Positions 11,517 to 24,800 of a stretch of 64,000 nt of DNA are shown here, one piece after another (positions within the stretch are counted from its first letter, which is position 1; every line of letters starts with the position of its first letter). Where the stretch lies: assembly GCA_004335835.1 (NCBI GenBank), contig RWJK01000815.1:28564-92563 (forward strand), given 5' to 3'. Made by a program: the position numbers and the translations under genes. This DNA is from Scenedesmus sp. ARA3 (Eukaryota; Chlorophyta; Chlorophyceae; Sphaeropleales; Scenedesmaceae). The notes beneath the pieces are model-generated. The model was not told the DNA's origin. It worked only from the letters and a program-made list of their open reading frames with translations, and ran no database searches.

Positions 11517-12764
11517 ATGGGTGTTGCTGCAACAGAACTGCTGCACAGCTTCCTGATGGTTCTGAACAGACTACCAGGCAAGCAGGCTCTCCTGTTTGTG
11601 CCACTAGCATTTGGCTACAGCAAGCTGGATCCAAAGTTCTGCAGCAGCAAGGCAGATGCACAGGCACCAGCTAGCCCCGCAGCCGCAGCTCCATCAAGCG
11701 GTAGTGGGGCCCACACAACAGCTGCTGTAACGGACTCGGCGCTGCCAGGCCCACTGGGTGTGCTGGCAACACAGCTGATGGGCCAGAACCAGTTTGCAAG
11801 TGTGAGTGTTCGTCTGTGCCTCATTCCAGCTAAGCTAGTGTCATGGCCGGCAACCTGCAAGAGGCTGCAGACACCTTTATTTCGAACAGCTGCGTTGCTG
11901 CCTCTCAGCAATGTGGCAGCCTCCATGCACTAGCAGCCTGTTCTCAGTGCAATGTTTGTTTTATCACCCGCCTTGCGTCATCACGCCTGCTGCAGGGAGG
12001 CCTGGTGCTGATGGCTGTGGGTGCTGCTGCTGCTGGCGCCAGGCTGGCGCTGGGCTCAGCGCTGCGCTACTGCCGCCGCCACGTGATGGTCACCGCAGAG
12101 ATTGACAGCAGGGACGATGCGTACCGCTGGGTGAGCCCCGCTGCCTGCTGCACACAACACACGCTGTGCTCCCACACAGAAACTGGCGAAGTGCCCATGA
12201 TCCAGGCATGAGGGTGTGTTGCTTCTGCTGGACAATGCAGCATGCCTTGGTTACATGAGCCAGTGTGCAGCTTGTGTTTTCTTCGTGCTTGCCCAGCAGC
12301 TGTGTAACTGCTGCCGTGGCCACCACGTGCAACCTCGCAGGTGATGCACTGGCTGTCGCAGCACCCCAAGTTTTCCAACAGCACCATGGTCAGCGTCACA
12401 ACCAACCTCTCAGGCACATTCGGCACCTCAGTGGTGCAGCACCCGCTGGCCAGCAGCAGCAGCAGCAGCAAGGCTGGCGAGGGCCCTCCCGTGGCCTACC
12501 TCCCTGCACCTGGCGACCACCTGCTGCGCTACCAGGGCAGGTGGCTGTGCATCAGCAGGCGCAGGGCCACAGGCAACCCGCAGCTTGCAGCCAATGCAAG
12601 GTGGGGCAATGTGTTATGGGCACATGGAGGTAGCGAGGCTGGACATGTGATGTGATTGACCAGCACCAACCAGGAGGCAGGAGCACACACGAGAGGCACA
12701 CATAGGTTTGGTGAAGGCCTGGCGGACTACAACTATATTTTTCTTTCTTTAAGAGCTGCACATG

Positions 12765-12796
<32 letters not shown>

Positions 12797-15700
12797 AGGC
12801 TGCTGCTTGAGACGTTGAGCATCAGCCTGCTGGGCACCAACAGGCAGCCGCTGGACGCGCTGCTGGCGGAGGCGGCAGCAGCATACAACCAAAGCCAGGC
12901 CACGCGCACGGCAGTGCACAGCGTGGACCAGGTGTGTGGCTGGTGCTGTCGCAACAGCGAAGCACAAACACTCACTACTGGACCACCAAGCAGGTTACTG
13001 CTTGCAATTGACGATGAAGCAACATTGGAAGCAGCACAAGAAGAGCATGCCTGTTGAGAGTGCAGTGCATCTGGCTTCACCTGCAGGCTGCCAGGTGATG
13101 GGCTGACAGCACTCGCTGCCTGTGCTCTGTCCTGCTTTCTTTCGCTGCTGCTTTGCTGCATGTGCTGCACGTAATGCTGCTCAGGATGGCTACTGGAGCC
13201 AAGTTGGCAGCAGGCCCATCCGGCCACTCAGCACTGTAGTGCTGCCACAGGGACAGGTGCGACAGCTGGCAGGTCACATGCTGGAGGCTTGTGCAGCATG
13301 TGCCAGCATGTGCCAGCATGTGCCAGCATGTGCCTTGCTTGGTAGCTGGTTGCAGCAACTTAGCTGGCACTGTAGCCGCTGAGATGCCATGCCGTGGAGC
13401 AGTTGGCTTCCTGGTGCAAGCTCTTTGGCGCGCCGTGCACCGGACTTTGGCTGTGACAACGCTAGCAGCGTGTGCTGCTCTTGTTGTTATAAGCTGACCT
13501 CAGAGGTGCATTCGACTGTGCCTTGCCGCCTGCTGCAGGCTGATGCACTGTTCACGGACTGCCAAGAGGTATGAGCCAGTGGCAGGGCTGAACAATGGTT
13601 GCTGCAACTGACACATGAAATGATAGCAGCCCGTTTGCAGATGCCTGTCTCTCTGCCTCTTCAACATACCATTGCTTGAACTGGGAATGAGTCTGTGTAA
13701 CAGCTATGGAGATCAAGACAGCCGCACAGCAACCCCCATTTTATCTCCTTGTAAGTATGCAGCGTTGCCGCTCTGACTTTCTGCTGCGTCTGCTGTTTCT
13801 GCACACCAGTTCCTTGCATCTGAGCAGTGGTACGCGCACCACGGCATACCCTACAGGCGCGGCTACCTGCTGTACGGCCCGCCAGGTCAGTCGGCAGCTG
13901 AGGGCGGCAGCAGCCAGCTAGGCTCTGCCTGCACCCAGGTGCTTGTGCCTTCCATGTGCACGCAGCATACCCTGTCTGAGCACCAGCACAGTACTTTATG
14001 TACGCTCTGTTACGTTGCAGAACTGCTGCAGCATGTACGCAACAAACATTACGCTCTCTTGCTGCTGGCAGATTAGTCACGACAAAGCTGGCAATGCTTC
14101 TGGCTGTTGCCGTGCAGGCACTGGCAAGACGTCACTGGTGATGGCGCTGGCGGGTGCACTGGGCCTGGAGGTGGGGGGCAGGCTGTGCAGGCCGCAACTG
14201 ACTGTGCAGCAGGGGTTGCAGCTGACCACATGGCAGGTGGTGGCGGGTGACCACAGGCGGCAGGGGAGGCAGCTGACCGAACAGCACCTGCATGCACAGC
14301 AGGGGATGCATAGCTGCGCCATCTGACAGTTGCGGTTCAGCTTCAAGAGCCATGACGGCTGCCTGCACGTGTATAATGCGGTTGGATGCTGTTGCCATGC
14401 TGCAGCGTGTGTGTCGTGATGCTGCTGGAGACGCTTGTCACGTGCTGCAGCTGTGTGCTGTTGTTGTTTGTCACTGCAGATCTACGTGGTGACGCTGTCC
14501 AGCCCCACCATGACTGATGAGACGCTGCGTAACCTGCTCAACAGCGCAGGCGTGAGGTGGGTGCAGTGTGTTCGCGATCAAGCTGGTGATGCGCGCCACC
14601 TGCCAAGCCACTGCGCCACTTGTCAAAACACAGCCGGTGGACACCAGGCGCTTATTTGAGCTTTCTGTGCACAGGCGCGAGTGCGGCAGACAAGGCGACC
14701 GCCATCTGGATGGCTGAACCCCATTCAGGCTGCTTTTAATTGTACACCAACATGTTGGATGCGGCTGTGTCCTGTCTGCTTCCTTGTCACACAGCAAGAC
14801 ACTGGCTAAACCCAACGTTGATAGCTGCACTGCTGCCTGGGTTGATGCTGATGCCTGGCGCGGCCGTGCTGGTGCAGGTCCATCCTGCTGCTGGAGGACG
14901 TGGATGCAGCCTTTGTGGACCGCAGCGCTGGCGGGGGCGGCGCGGCGCGGCTCACCTTCTCAGGCCTGCTCAACGCCATTGACGGGGTGCGCAGCAGCCG
15001 CTAGCAGCACTGATGCGACAGTGATCGGCTGCACTCTGCTGGCACAATAACCCCCACGGAATCGGCTCAGCCTGCTGTCTGATTGTCTTTAGTTCTTGCT
15101 GTTGGTGCTACAGGGACTAATTTGATATTGCTGCATGTGCCGTGCCGTGCAAGCAGGTTGCTGCTCAGGAGGGCCGGCTGCTGTTTATGACCACCAACCA
15201 CATCGAGCGCCTGAATGACGCCCTCATTCGGCCAGGCAGGGTGGACGTGCGCTGCTTCCTGGGGCCAGCCACAAGGCAGCAGGCGCGCGACCTGTTTGTG
15301 TCCTTCTACAGGGACCTGCCCCACCTGCTGCTGCGGCTGCCACAAGACTTGGCAGCTGCAGCTGTCATGGCAGAGGATGAAGTGCCGCTGCTTGCTGGCA
15401 GTAGCCAAGGCATGGCTGGTGCTCAGTCAGCAGCAGCAGCAACCAACAAGCCTAGTCCTGTTGCAGCTGCTGGCGATGACAGCAAGGCTGCAGCTGCGGA
15501 TCAGGCGCAGCTGCAGCAGCAGCCAGGCCACAAGCAGCCGCATGCTGTGCGGTCTGCATCCCTCAGCACCAGCCGTGCAGAGGCTGCTGCAGCTGCCCAG
15601 GAGCTGGCTCAGCGTGAGGCTGTGCTGGTGGACCTGGCGCAGCAGTTTGCTGCGCAGCTGCCTGCTGAAGGTGGCGTCAGCATGGCACAGCTGCAAGGCT

Positions 15701-16265
15701 TCCTGATGACACACAGGTGCGCTGCATACGCAAGTGCAACAGCCTTAGTAACCTGCCAGCGGTTGCAGTCGTCGTGGGGTTAACAAGGGCTGAGGGTCGG
15801 TCATGCTGAGCTTGAGCAGCTGATGTATAAGAACAAATTTACACATCCGCCGATGTGTGGGAGCTCAGTTCACTTTCTTGGTGCATGCTGCACTGGTGAT
15901 GAAGGGAGAGTTTTCATTTTACAACATGCAAGGTTATGGCTGTGATGCTGATGTTAGCTTTTGATATCAGGGCAGCCTATGGACAGGAAGATCCATGCTG
16001 TGGCTGTCGCACCTGGCACCAAGTGACAACTAGTCAACTTGACTGTCTTCAATGTGTCTTGTCCTGTGTTTTGATTTACTCTGAGCAGTATCAACCTGCA
16101 TTCATGCGCTGCTTCACGGGTTCGCCTCCATGACATTGCTCTGTGCTTTCTGCTGTCTGCATGCGATACTGCAGGAAGGATCCTTGGGCAGCTGTGGCGA
16201 GCGTGGCAAAGCTGCTGCAGCAGGCGCAGCAACAACAGCAGCAGCAGGAGGAGCTGGAGCACTAG
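11517..16265 (+). CDS. BCS1: Mitochondrial BCS1-like AAA ATPase
   Basis: AAA chaperone of the mitochondrial inner membrane that inserts the Rieske Fe-S protein into complex III (family knowledge). Twelve in-phase exons: 11517-11801, 11996-12130, 12341-12600, 12799-12931, 13185-13256, 13539-13568, 13810-13885, 14118-14170, 14480-14556, 14878-14986, 15157-15716 and 16175-16265; 626 aa, longer than the usual ~420. A hydrophobic segment ([19 protein letters not shown]) fits the single BCS1 transmembrane helix, followed by the BCS1 N-terminal domain. AAA core: [17 protein letters not shown] (Walker A), [10 protein letters not shown] (Walker B), [12 protein letters not shown], then [10 protein letters not shown] and ALIRPGRVD (sensor and arginine fingers). 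Exon 6 is a 30-base microexon. Exon 11 inserts ~75 Ala/Gln/Ser-rich residues between the AAA core and the C-terminal lid ([12 protein letters not shown]). The short C-terminus is Gln-rich and ends with TAG. Confidence 0.93.
12768..12798 (+). repeat. CTG repeat forming a 3' splice site in BCS1 intron 3
   Basis: Eight or nine CTG units run straight into the CAG acceptor at 12796-12798, so the triplet tract occupies the place of the polypyrimidine tract. The acceptor is supported by phase and by resumed BCS1 similarity in the next exon. Confidence 0.8.
13288..13334. repeat. Short tandem repeat in BCS1 intron 5
   Basis: About four copies of the ten-base unit TGCCAGCATG in the intron between exons ending 13256 and starting 13539. 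No coding role. Confidence 0.8.
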
Positions 16266-16776
16266 TTGACACTGAAGAAGCAATCTTCTTCAGATGATGA
16301 AGTAGTGACCGATCTACACGCGTATGAAGCCCCGTGATCCACTGAAGCTCTCCCGCTGCAAGTGGGCACCATGGGTCCCATCCCGCCAATGTTCCTCATC
16401 CCTGCTTGGTTCACGTGACAACATGACTGGAATCGGAATAGGGCTGCAAGTTACGATGGTACGGCTGACGTAGGCACGTGTCATTGAAGGCGTAGGTCGA
16501 CGTTGTCGGGTGCGAGCAGCACCAGCAACGTGTGTCACTTTCGTCCCTATCCTACCTGATCAGGCGTCTTGCGGGCTTATACCTTCAATTACTAACATCA
16601 GGGGTTTGTTGGAATGAACAGCAGTGGTTCTTCTAGCGAACCTGATCGGGCATCATCCATGGCGCTCCCTCCTGCTCGCCTGTGAAGTGCGTCAGTCTCA
16701 CAGAACGACACGTCACGATCGTTGAAGCATGGTCACAACATTTATACTGTAGTGGTGTACTGTGGGGTCGTGAACG
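16266..16776. other. Intergenic region BCS1 to C2/coiled-coil gene
   Basis: About 510 bases, tandem orientation: 3' UTR of BCS1 and promoter/5' UTR of the next gene. No family-like ORF, repeat or RNA gene seen. Confidence 0.5.
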
Positions 16777-19700
16777 ATGGCGAGCGGTGGGCAGCTGAAA
16801 ATCCTCATTGTTGGCGCACACGACCTAGACAGGATAGTAACTGCAGATCAACAGCAGCCTTACTACATTTTGGAATGCGGCAACCAGCGCAGCAGGAGCA
16901 AGCCCTGCCTGGACAGTGGCACCAACCCCACCTGGAACACTGCTCACAAGTTCAACATCACAGACGAAGTGGCAGTGCTAGCTGTAATCAAGGATGAGGG
17001 GACGAAGGGGGTTATTGGCCAGGGCATGATTGAGCTGCCCAGGTATGCAGTGCACCTGCAGGCTGACCTTTCACCTTCAAGAAGCAGCTCACCAACTGCT
17101 GGAAGCAGCTGTGCATTGCCCGCTGAGGCCACGTGCATGGATGCTGGCCGCGTGCGCAAGAGGTCCCGCACTCAGTTGCACCTTGTTGCTGCCTTGATGC
17201 TGGTACTTGCCTGCTGCTTGCAAGTGGTACCCGATCAGCTTGTGCATCCGAATTCATCACTGCCAGTGCTACGTCGCCGGCACCCCGACTGTGCATTCAT
17301 TTCGACTATAAGCATCCCCTGGCATAGCATGCACCAGCCCTTTTGGTGCGATGGATCATAGCAGCCTGCCTTACTGGCTCGCCTAAACGTCTGCCCTCTT
17401 GTGTTTGCGGCCCTGCAGGGCGCTGCAGTATGGCAAGGATGAGGGTGCAGCAGTGCTGATGAACATGGGTGGGGAGCCTGCAGGCACGCTGCGTTTCAAG
17501 CTGAAGTTCTCAGCAGCGCCCGCCAGCAGCACACCTACGGCAGCGCCAGGTGTAGCGCTTGCAGGACGCCCCTCAGACCGAGGCAGCCAGGCTTCTGGGC
17601 GGCTCTCTGCTGCTTCACCCCGGCCAGCAGATGCAGCAGCAGCAGCAGTGGATGAGGACGACCCTATGCTTGCTGCTGCAGCCAGCAAGGTGTCTTTGGC
17701 AAAGCAGGCAATGCAGCAGCTGACAGCAGAGCTTGCAGAGCTGACTGGTGCTGACAATGCAGAGGCTGCCAGCCCATACAGCAGGCAAGCTGGTGCACAG
17801 GGCAGCAGCTCGCAGGAGCGGCACGGCAGCAACCAGCGCGCAACCTCACTTGCGCAGCAGTACTCGCACTCACGTGCGGGTGTGCGGCAGCCGCGTGTGA
17901 GTGCTGGGGGCTCCGTCTCTCCAATGGCGGCTGCTTCGCCGACGTCGCCCTCGCCGCGTGGCTGGGGCCAGCAGCAGCAGCAGCAGCAGCAGCACCATCA
18001 CACGCCGCCACAGCAGCAGCGCTCGCAGGACATGGGCGGCTGGCGCAACAGCGCGCCTGTCTCACCAGAGCCTGCTGCCGTGCCGTCAACGGACGAGCTC
18101 CTTTCGATGTATGGCGCGCCGGGTGCCGTTGAGCAGCTGCAGCTGGAGTCGCCGATGCGTGCAGGGGGTGGCAGCATGCTGGTGCGGCAGCTGCAGGAGG
18201 CGCTGGCAGCAGCACATGCTGAGAAGGTGGGTGGTATCACGCTTGAATGTAGCAAATGCTAGTGGCTTGTGGCATTGCATGTGTGCAATCCTGTGGCTGC
18301 TGGTTCTCTTGTCTCGCCTTGCCTGCAAATGCGCCTTTGCGTTACGTCGCAAGCATTGGCATATTGCATGCTGCCGTGTGCATGTGGCTGTAGCTCTGCA
18401 TGTGGCTGGTTGAGGCTGGCCTGGTTGGTGGCCGCCACCTGCACACGGCAGCGGCGGCTGGGGCAGTTGTGCGCTAGCTGTAGTGCAAATCCGCTGCTTT
18501 ATGCTTTTGCGCAGCCTTGACCCCGTTGCTGCTGCTGTTGCTTGACTGTCTGAGGTTATTGAGTCGTCTGGTGTGGCTGTTGTTGGGGGCTGCAGATGGC
18601 TACTGAGGAGGAGCTGGGCAGTGTGAAAGAGGCAATGGCAGAAATGAGCAAGCAGCACTACATGGACGTCAAGCGCTACAAGGACGCAGCAACAGCAGCA
18701 GGCAGCGCGCAGCAGCAGCACCAGCAGGCGCTGCAGCAGCTGCAGGAGCAGCAGGCGCAACAGCAGCAGCAACAACTAGGGTCCCCCAAGGGGCTGCGGC
18801 ACATGATAGACACGCACCCGCACCCGCAGCGGCACCCTCCGCGGGTGTCCCAGGACAGTGCGGGCAGCTTTGACCGGGCAGATAAGGCGCGGCGTGTTGA
18901 CACCACACATGACGGCTCTGGGGAGCTGCCTGAGGAGCCCGGCTCACCTGTGCCTGCCTACAAGCTGCAGATTCAGATTCACCAGCTGGAGCGGCAGCTG
19001 GCGGAGGCAGCAGCCAAGACGCAGGAGGAGGTGGCCAAGCGGGAAGCAATGGTGAGGGGCGCTGCGTGAAGCTACAGCTGGCAGCTGCTTGGGGCGTAGA
19101 CCGGTAAATGCGTGGGGTTGTTTGGGGCATATAGAATGAGTTTGAGCAGGTTGGGCAGTAGCTTGAGTTATAGCAGGGCAGGTAATGGCAGCTGCTGCAC
19201 CCCTGGTTGACATGAGCTGCATGCATGGCTGGTTGCAGCGGCTGTGGGCAGGTGCGACTAGGTTGCACAGCAGCTCTGGGCGTGCAGGTGGCAGCTGACT
19301 GTCACCGTGGCTTTGCTGCCAGCTGCTCTGCTGCAGCTGCGACGTACCTTGCGATGTGGCGATTCTGTCAGGCACAACCATTGAAACTCATGCGTGCGCA
19401 CTGCTGTGTCATGTGTGCTGCTGCCTGCCGTGTGCTGCAGGCTGGCAAGGTGGCTGAGCTGCAGTCTACTCTGGAGGCACAGGTAGCAGCCACGCGGCAG
19501 GCAGAGGCAAACGCAAAGGCGGCAGAGGCCAAGGCAGCAAGCCAGGCCACACTAGCAGCAGCAGCAAGGGCCGAGGTGGGTGCCTGGGCCTCTGCTGTGG
19601 TGTCCCAACATCCTTGCATGGTGCTGCTGCTGCAGCCACTTGCGCAAGAAACATAATCTTGCAGGAGGTCAGCATGAAAATGGCTTTGTGGCTGTGTAGT

Positions 19701-21177
19701 GCAAGCTTGCCTACTTTATGGTGCTTGGCTATTCTTGGTGCTCCCGCATGCAACTGCCAACTGCTGGCTCCTGCTCCTGGCTGGTGTTGCATGTGCTTCC
19801 AGATGGCTGCCGCGCGGGAGACGAGCGGCAAGGAGGCCGACCTGTCGGCTGAGCTGTCGCGGCTGCGTGCTGAGCTGGCTGCTGCAGCGGCTGAGAAGGG
19901 CGAGCTGGAGGAGGCGCTAGGGCTCATGGAGAAGAACAACAGCGCGCAGGTGGCGGCGCTGCAGGTGAGGCGCCTCACCAGCACACTTATAGCCACATCC
20001 TGCAGATTGGAGCATGGCCTGCAAGCATACGCACCAGTCAGCAGCAGGCGGCAACTGCGTGAGGGCAGCGGCTGCAAGCATTGTGCAGTAGCCACAGCTT
20101 GCCGCCCGCTTCCCGTGCATGCTGCTGTTGTGCTGTGGCTCACTGTACTCCGCCTGCTGCTGTGTTTTCACCGGACCCTGCGTTGATGAATGATCATCCT
20201 CATCTGCAGGCTGAGCTGCGCCAGGCGCAGGAGGAGGCTGGCGCGCTGCGTGCCGGCAACGAGGACGTAGCGTCGCTGCAGGAGCAGCTGGCTGCTGCGC
20301 GCGAGGAGGCCAGCGGGCTGCGCAACAGCAACGAGGACGTGGACTACCTGCAGGCGCAGCTGCGCCGCACGCTGCGGGACAATGTGGAGCTGCGGCACCA
20401 GGTGCGGCAGCACTGTGCGGCGCTGCTGCCAATGATGGGCTGAGCTGTGTTTTGCAGCATTTGGTGATGTCCATGTGGTGTGGTTGCCTGGTCTGGGGGA
20501 GCAGCAACATCACAGATGCAGCTGGCGTGTGCACTCTATGTGCTAAACACAGAGGGCTAGAGCAGTGCTGTAACCAGCCAGAACGTGCAACTTACATGCA
20601 CGTGTAGCCTTGTATGGCACATGCTTAGAGGTGTCACTCTCTGCAGAGATGCTGGTGGCCCTGGCTCATGTGCTGAGCATGATGCTCCTTGTTTGGCTGC
20701 GCAGGTGCAGATGCTGCAGCAGACTGCGCGGCAGCAGGATGATGCTGCTGACGCCCAGCAGGCTGAGGACCACACAGCCTTCTTCACAGAGCATGAAGCG
20801 CTCATGCAGGTAGGCGGCCAGGCACGCGCAACCAGTGTGGCAAGGCAGCATATAGCATGCAAACCTGGTGCTCTTGCACTCGCAGCAGCCTTGCGTGCAT
20901 CAAACGTCTTGCACTTGGCAATGACGCCAACATGGCCATGCACAACGATATTCTCTGCCATGGCTTCTACACCGCTTCAACATCAGTGTGCAAAGGCCGT
21001 GCCCAAGTCAATTTAATCTGCGCATGCTGCTACCTGTGCTCACTCTATGTGCTCACACTTTAAATGCAGGAGCTGGTGGCCAGCAAGCTGGAGCTTGCTG
21101 AGCTCAAGGAGCAGCAAGTCCGCATGCAGCGCCAGCTGTTCAAGGCGCAGGAGGGGCTGAAGAACAATCAGATCTGA
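16777..21177 (+). CDS. C2-domain protein with long coiled coil
   Basis: Not recognised as a named orthologue. Eight in-phase exons: 16777-17042, 17419-18226, 18596-19051, 19441-19575, 19803-19964, 20210-20401, 20705-20809 and 21070-21177; 743 aa. Residues 1 to ~125 read as a C2-type beta sandwich (LKILIVGAHDL, PYYILECGNQ, NPTWNTAHKFN, then TLRFKLKF after the first intron); such domains bind phospholipid, often with Ca2+, but the usual Asp ligands are not clearly all present. Residues ~130-360 are Ala/Ser/Pro/Gln-rich with a poly-Gln/His run. From ~360 to the end the chain is heptad-like and rich in Glu, Gln, Leu and Ala (QLERQLAEAAAKTQEEVAKRE, LSAELSRLRAELAAAAAEK), including a duplicated block with the pattern LR.(G/S)NEDV..LQ.QL. 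A membrane-tethered or structural scaffold is a reasonable guess only. Confidence 0.82.
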
Positions 21178-21862
21178 TCTGGTCCGTGGCAGAGGCATGG
21201 TGCTGAACAGCTGCTGTTTACTCTAGTTTGTCGCCAGCAGGGTTGTGCGAGTGTCGATGACTGCATTCCAAGTTGTGCAGGCGCTGCTGCGGTTGTGCGC
21301 CATGGTCAGTACCTGGTGCTGCATGCACTTGCAGTGTGTCCTCAGGCATCTGCAGCTACAGCGAGCATCGCCTCCCAGCGCTATTTGATTGCTCCAGCAT
21401 ACGTTTTATAGGAATGAGGACATGGTTGTGTTGCTGTGAGTGTGCTTAGCAGGCACTTCTGTACCTCTTTATACTTCTGGCACAACAGCAGCAGCAGCAG
21501 TACGAAGTTGTGCAAGAGCGTACTTGAACATTGCTGCCACAGACGATCTGCCATTAGTCGTGGATGCTCATATTCTAAAGACCTGTCGAGGCATATCAGC
21601 GAGTCTGTGGGGACTCATCGGCCACAGGGTAACACGCCTGTATTTGAACAGTGCAACAGCTGAACATCAGCAGCTGACGTTCGGGTGCAACGGACAGAAC
21701 AATATAATGCATGGTAGCAGCTGCACATCGAAAAACTTAGTTACTTTGCCACGAGTCAGCAAACTTGAAAGATGAGACAGCTTCATCAAAATCAATCTGG
21801 AGTGCCGCACGCATGACATGATGAGAAGCTAAAAACAACAGATTGGGTCGTGAAGGAATTGA
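21178..21862. other. Intergenic region C2/coiled-coil to WDR62-like
   Basis: About 685 bases in tandem orientation. The part from ~21440 to 21850 is less GC-rich and probably holds the promoter and 5' UTR of the WD40 gene. No family-like ORF or repeat seen. Confidence 0.5.
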
Positions 21863-24800
21863 ATGGCGGAGATTATCAGCACAGGCGGCAAATGGAAGCA
21901 GATGGTGGGAGGGGCCCCCAAGGCAAGCTGACAGAAGACTTTGCATACCAGCAGCCTGAACTGCTCCTTTTTATGAAAGGTTTGAGTTGACATGTTCCAC
22001 CGTATGTAGCTGCTAACCTTTGTGTTCCGCTTTTGCACTGCTCTTGCTGCTGCCTGATGGCACCCCTGACGTGAGCAGGTGGAGCAGCTGCAGATCGACA
22101 AGGTGATAGGCTTGTCGCCCCCAAGCAGTGGCACAGTGGCACACTCTCCCAGCCATGCAGACATCTTGGCTTATCCAGCAGGCTCCTTTGCAGTTGTCTA
22201 CAACAGCTCCAGCAGGCAACAGCTGCGCCTGTTGCGCAGCACCACCAGCAATGCTCAGCTGGGGTGCATTGCCTGGTCGGCCAGTGGCGAGCATGTTGCT
22301 GCTGGCGAAGCCGGGTCCAACCCTGCCATCCTTGTGTGGGACTGGAAGAGCAGCAAGTGCTTGGCAGAGCTCAAGGCACACAAGCACAGTGTAGCCTGTG
22401 TACGCTTCTCGCAAACAGATGGTGAGCCAAGATACAAGCAAGCTGTTGTGGTGCCTGCTTGTGCCCACCTGATGCTCCAGCAGTAACTGCGCAGGACAAC
22501 GCCTACTTGACTACTCTAGGCTTGTTAGCTTTGTTGTTTTACAGTATTGTTGTGTTCACTGCAGGCAAGCTGTTGCTCTCTGCTGGAGGCGCCAATGATG
22601 GCATGCTGTGCATCTGGTGGGTGGGGGAAACGGACGACTGCAGATATGTTTGTGACTGCAGCCACCAGCAGTGACACACCCTTTACGCCGACAGGCGCAA
22701 TGTTGTCAAACCACATGCAGCAATTGCTTTGCGGTTGTGATGGGCTATGTGCGGTATCATTTAAAGGTTGCCTTGGAGACTGCTTCAAAAGCGTCCTGCA
22801 TTCCGAGTTGAATGGCGCACAATGTGTCTGCTTGGCTGCAGGGACTGGAAAGCAGGCAGCGTGCTGTGGCGCCAGAACGTAGCAGCAGAGTTGACTAGCG
22901 CAGTGTTTACAGAGGACAGCAGCTGTGTGCTGGCACTGGGCAAGGGCATCTTCAAGGTATACATAAAGGCACCCACCATCAATAGCGACAGCTGCAGCTG
23001 CCTAATTAACAGCAGCTGCATATCTGCGGGTGCTGCACATCCTGTAACTCCTGCGCGCTTGTGCCTTGACATCAAGCAGTAGCTGCAATCGTCATACTCG
23101 CCACCACGCTTGCTGCCACTACCTGTTGAACGGCTTGCATGTACTCCGCGACGCAGGCTTGGTCTGTCAGCAGCACTTCACAAGCAGGAGCAGGCAGGGG
23201 CAAGGCAGCAGCAGCAGGCAGCAGCAGCAGCTTGAGCCTCACACCACGCCCAGTCACGCTGAGGGAATTGCAGGGCAGCCGGTTCGTTGATGTGGCAGTT
23301 GCACCCAGCCCGCCCCAGCAGCCTCCTGGCAGCAATGGTGTGTACGCGCTCGTTGCTACTGGTGTGCTGGTGCTGATGCGGCCCACTGGAAGGGTGATTG
23401 ACAAGTCCGTCAACCTGCAGGTATGCTGCAAGACCAGCACCAAACAGTATCTGCTGCGGCAGTGCTGCCAGCGCAGCACAGCAGTTGCACTTTCAGTGGT
23501 GTGCAAGTCCAGGTTCACAGCAGCAATTACAAGGTTCAGCAGCTGTCATCAGGCTGAATCTGCATTCAAGCAAGCCAACAGGAAGCTGACCAGAGGCGCT
23601 TCAAAAAAGGCTGCTCCTGGCGGTTTGCTTGTCTCTGCTGCAGGTTCGGGCAGCATATGCTCTGGCAGCAGGCGCGACGCAGGTGGCAGCTGCGTGTGCC
23701 CAAGGCGTTGTCAGGCTGTTCAGCTGCAAGAGCCTGGCATTCCGTGCAACCCTGCCGCGCTTTGTCGCTCGCGGCCAGGGGCCAGCTGCCGGTGCAGGTG
23801 AGCAACGAGATGCACGACTCAATGTACCCAACGCAGAGCGCCTTGTTCTGGCAGTGCTGCACTTATGCGCCGCAGTCAACAGCTCAACATGCAGCAACAC
23901 ATCAGAGTAGCAGTACACCATGTGTGCTTTCCTGTCCTGTCACAGGCGCTGCTGCTGAGGAGGGGTTCCCAGACGCCCGGGCCTGCAGCTTCAGGCCTGA
24001 GACTGAGCAGCAGCTGGTGGTGGTGTATGCTGACATGAGCATGATTGTATGGGACATCCAGGACCTCAAGAAGGTGAGCCGCCACTTGCAGCTGCACTTG
24101 CTGCTGGCCTCTGGCTATGGCACCCTGAACTCATTTTGTACGCCTGAGGCACGCCTGGAGGAACCGTACTGTGCTGTATGCCAGGTGTGACAGTAATCTT
24201 CACTAACTGTGCATACCTTGCTGTTTGCTGCTGCAGATCACCTGCTTGCAGACCCTGGCAGCCCACAGCAGCTGCATCTGGGACATCTGCCCCATCACGG
24301 CTCCAGTGTTCAGCATGGCAGGCCTTCAGCAACAGCAGCAGCAGCCATCACGCTGCGCAACGTGTGCTGCGGATGGCACAGTGCGGTTCTGGAACCTCTC
24401 AGCAGACGCGCCGCCAGGCACTGGCCGCCTGCTGCCAGGTGCGGCTGGCAGCCTAGACACAAGGCTGGTCAGCAGCTGTTTGCCCACAATGACTAGTGGT
24501 AGAGGCATATTTGAATAATGGCATGGTGCAGCTGCTGTCACTAACATGCAGCCGACCCAGGTCTGACAGGTCGCCATGCCGGCAGTCCTGTTCTTCTGCA
24601 GACCTGAGAGGACGCCTGATTGCCTGTACCTGCCCTTCTGTTCCACTGCCTGCAGCTGCTGTTGACGCACAGGGCCGGCCGTCTGGTCAGCTGCGCTGCA
24701 TGCGCATCAGCACAGATGGCCGCCACATCTGCGTGGGTGACCAAGCTGGCACGCTGCGTGTGTTTGACAGCGTGACGCTCAAGCTGCTGCTGCAGCAGGA

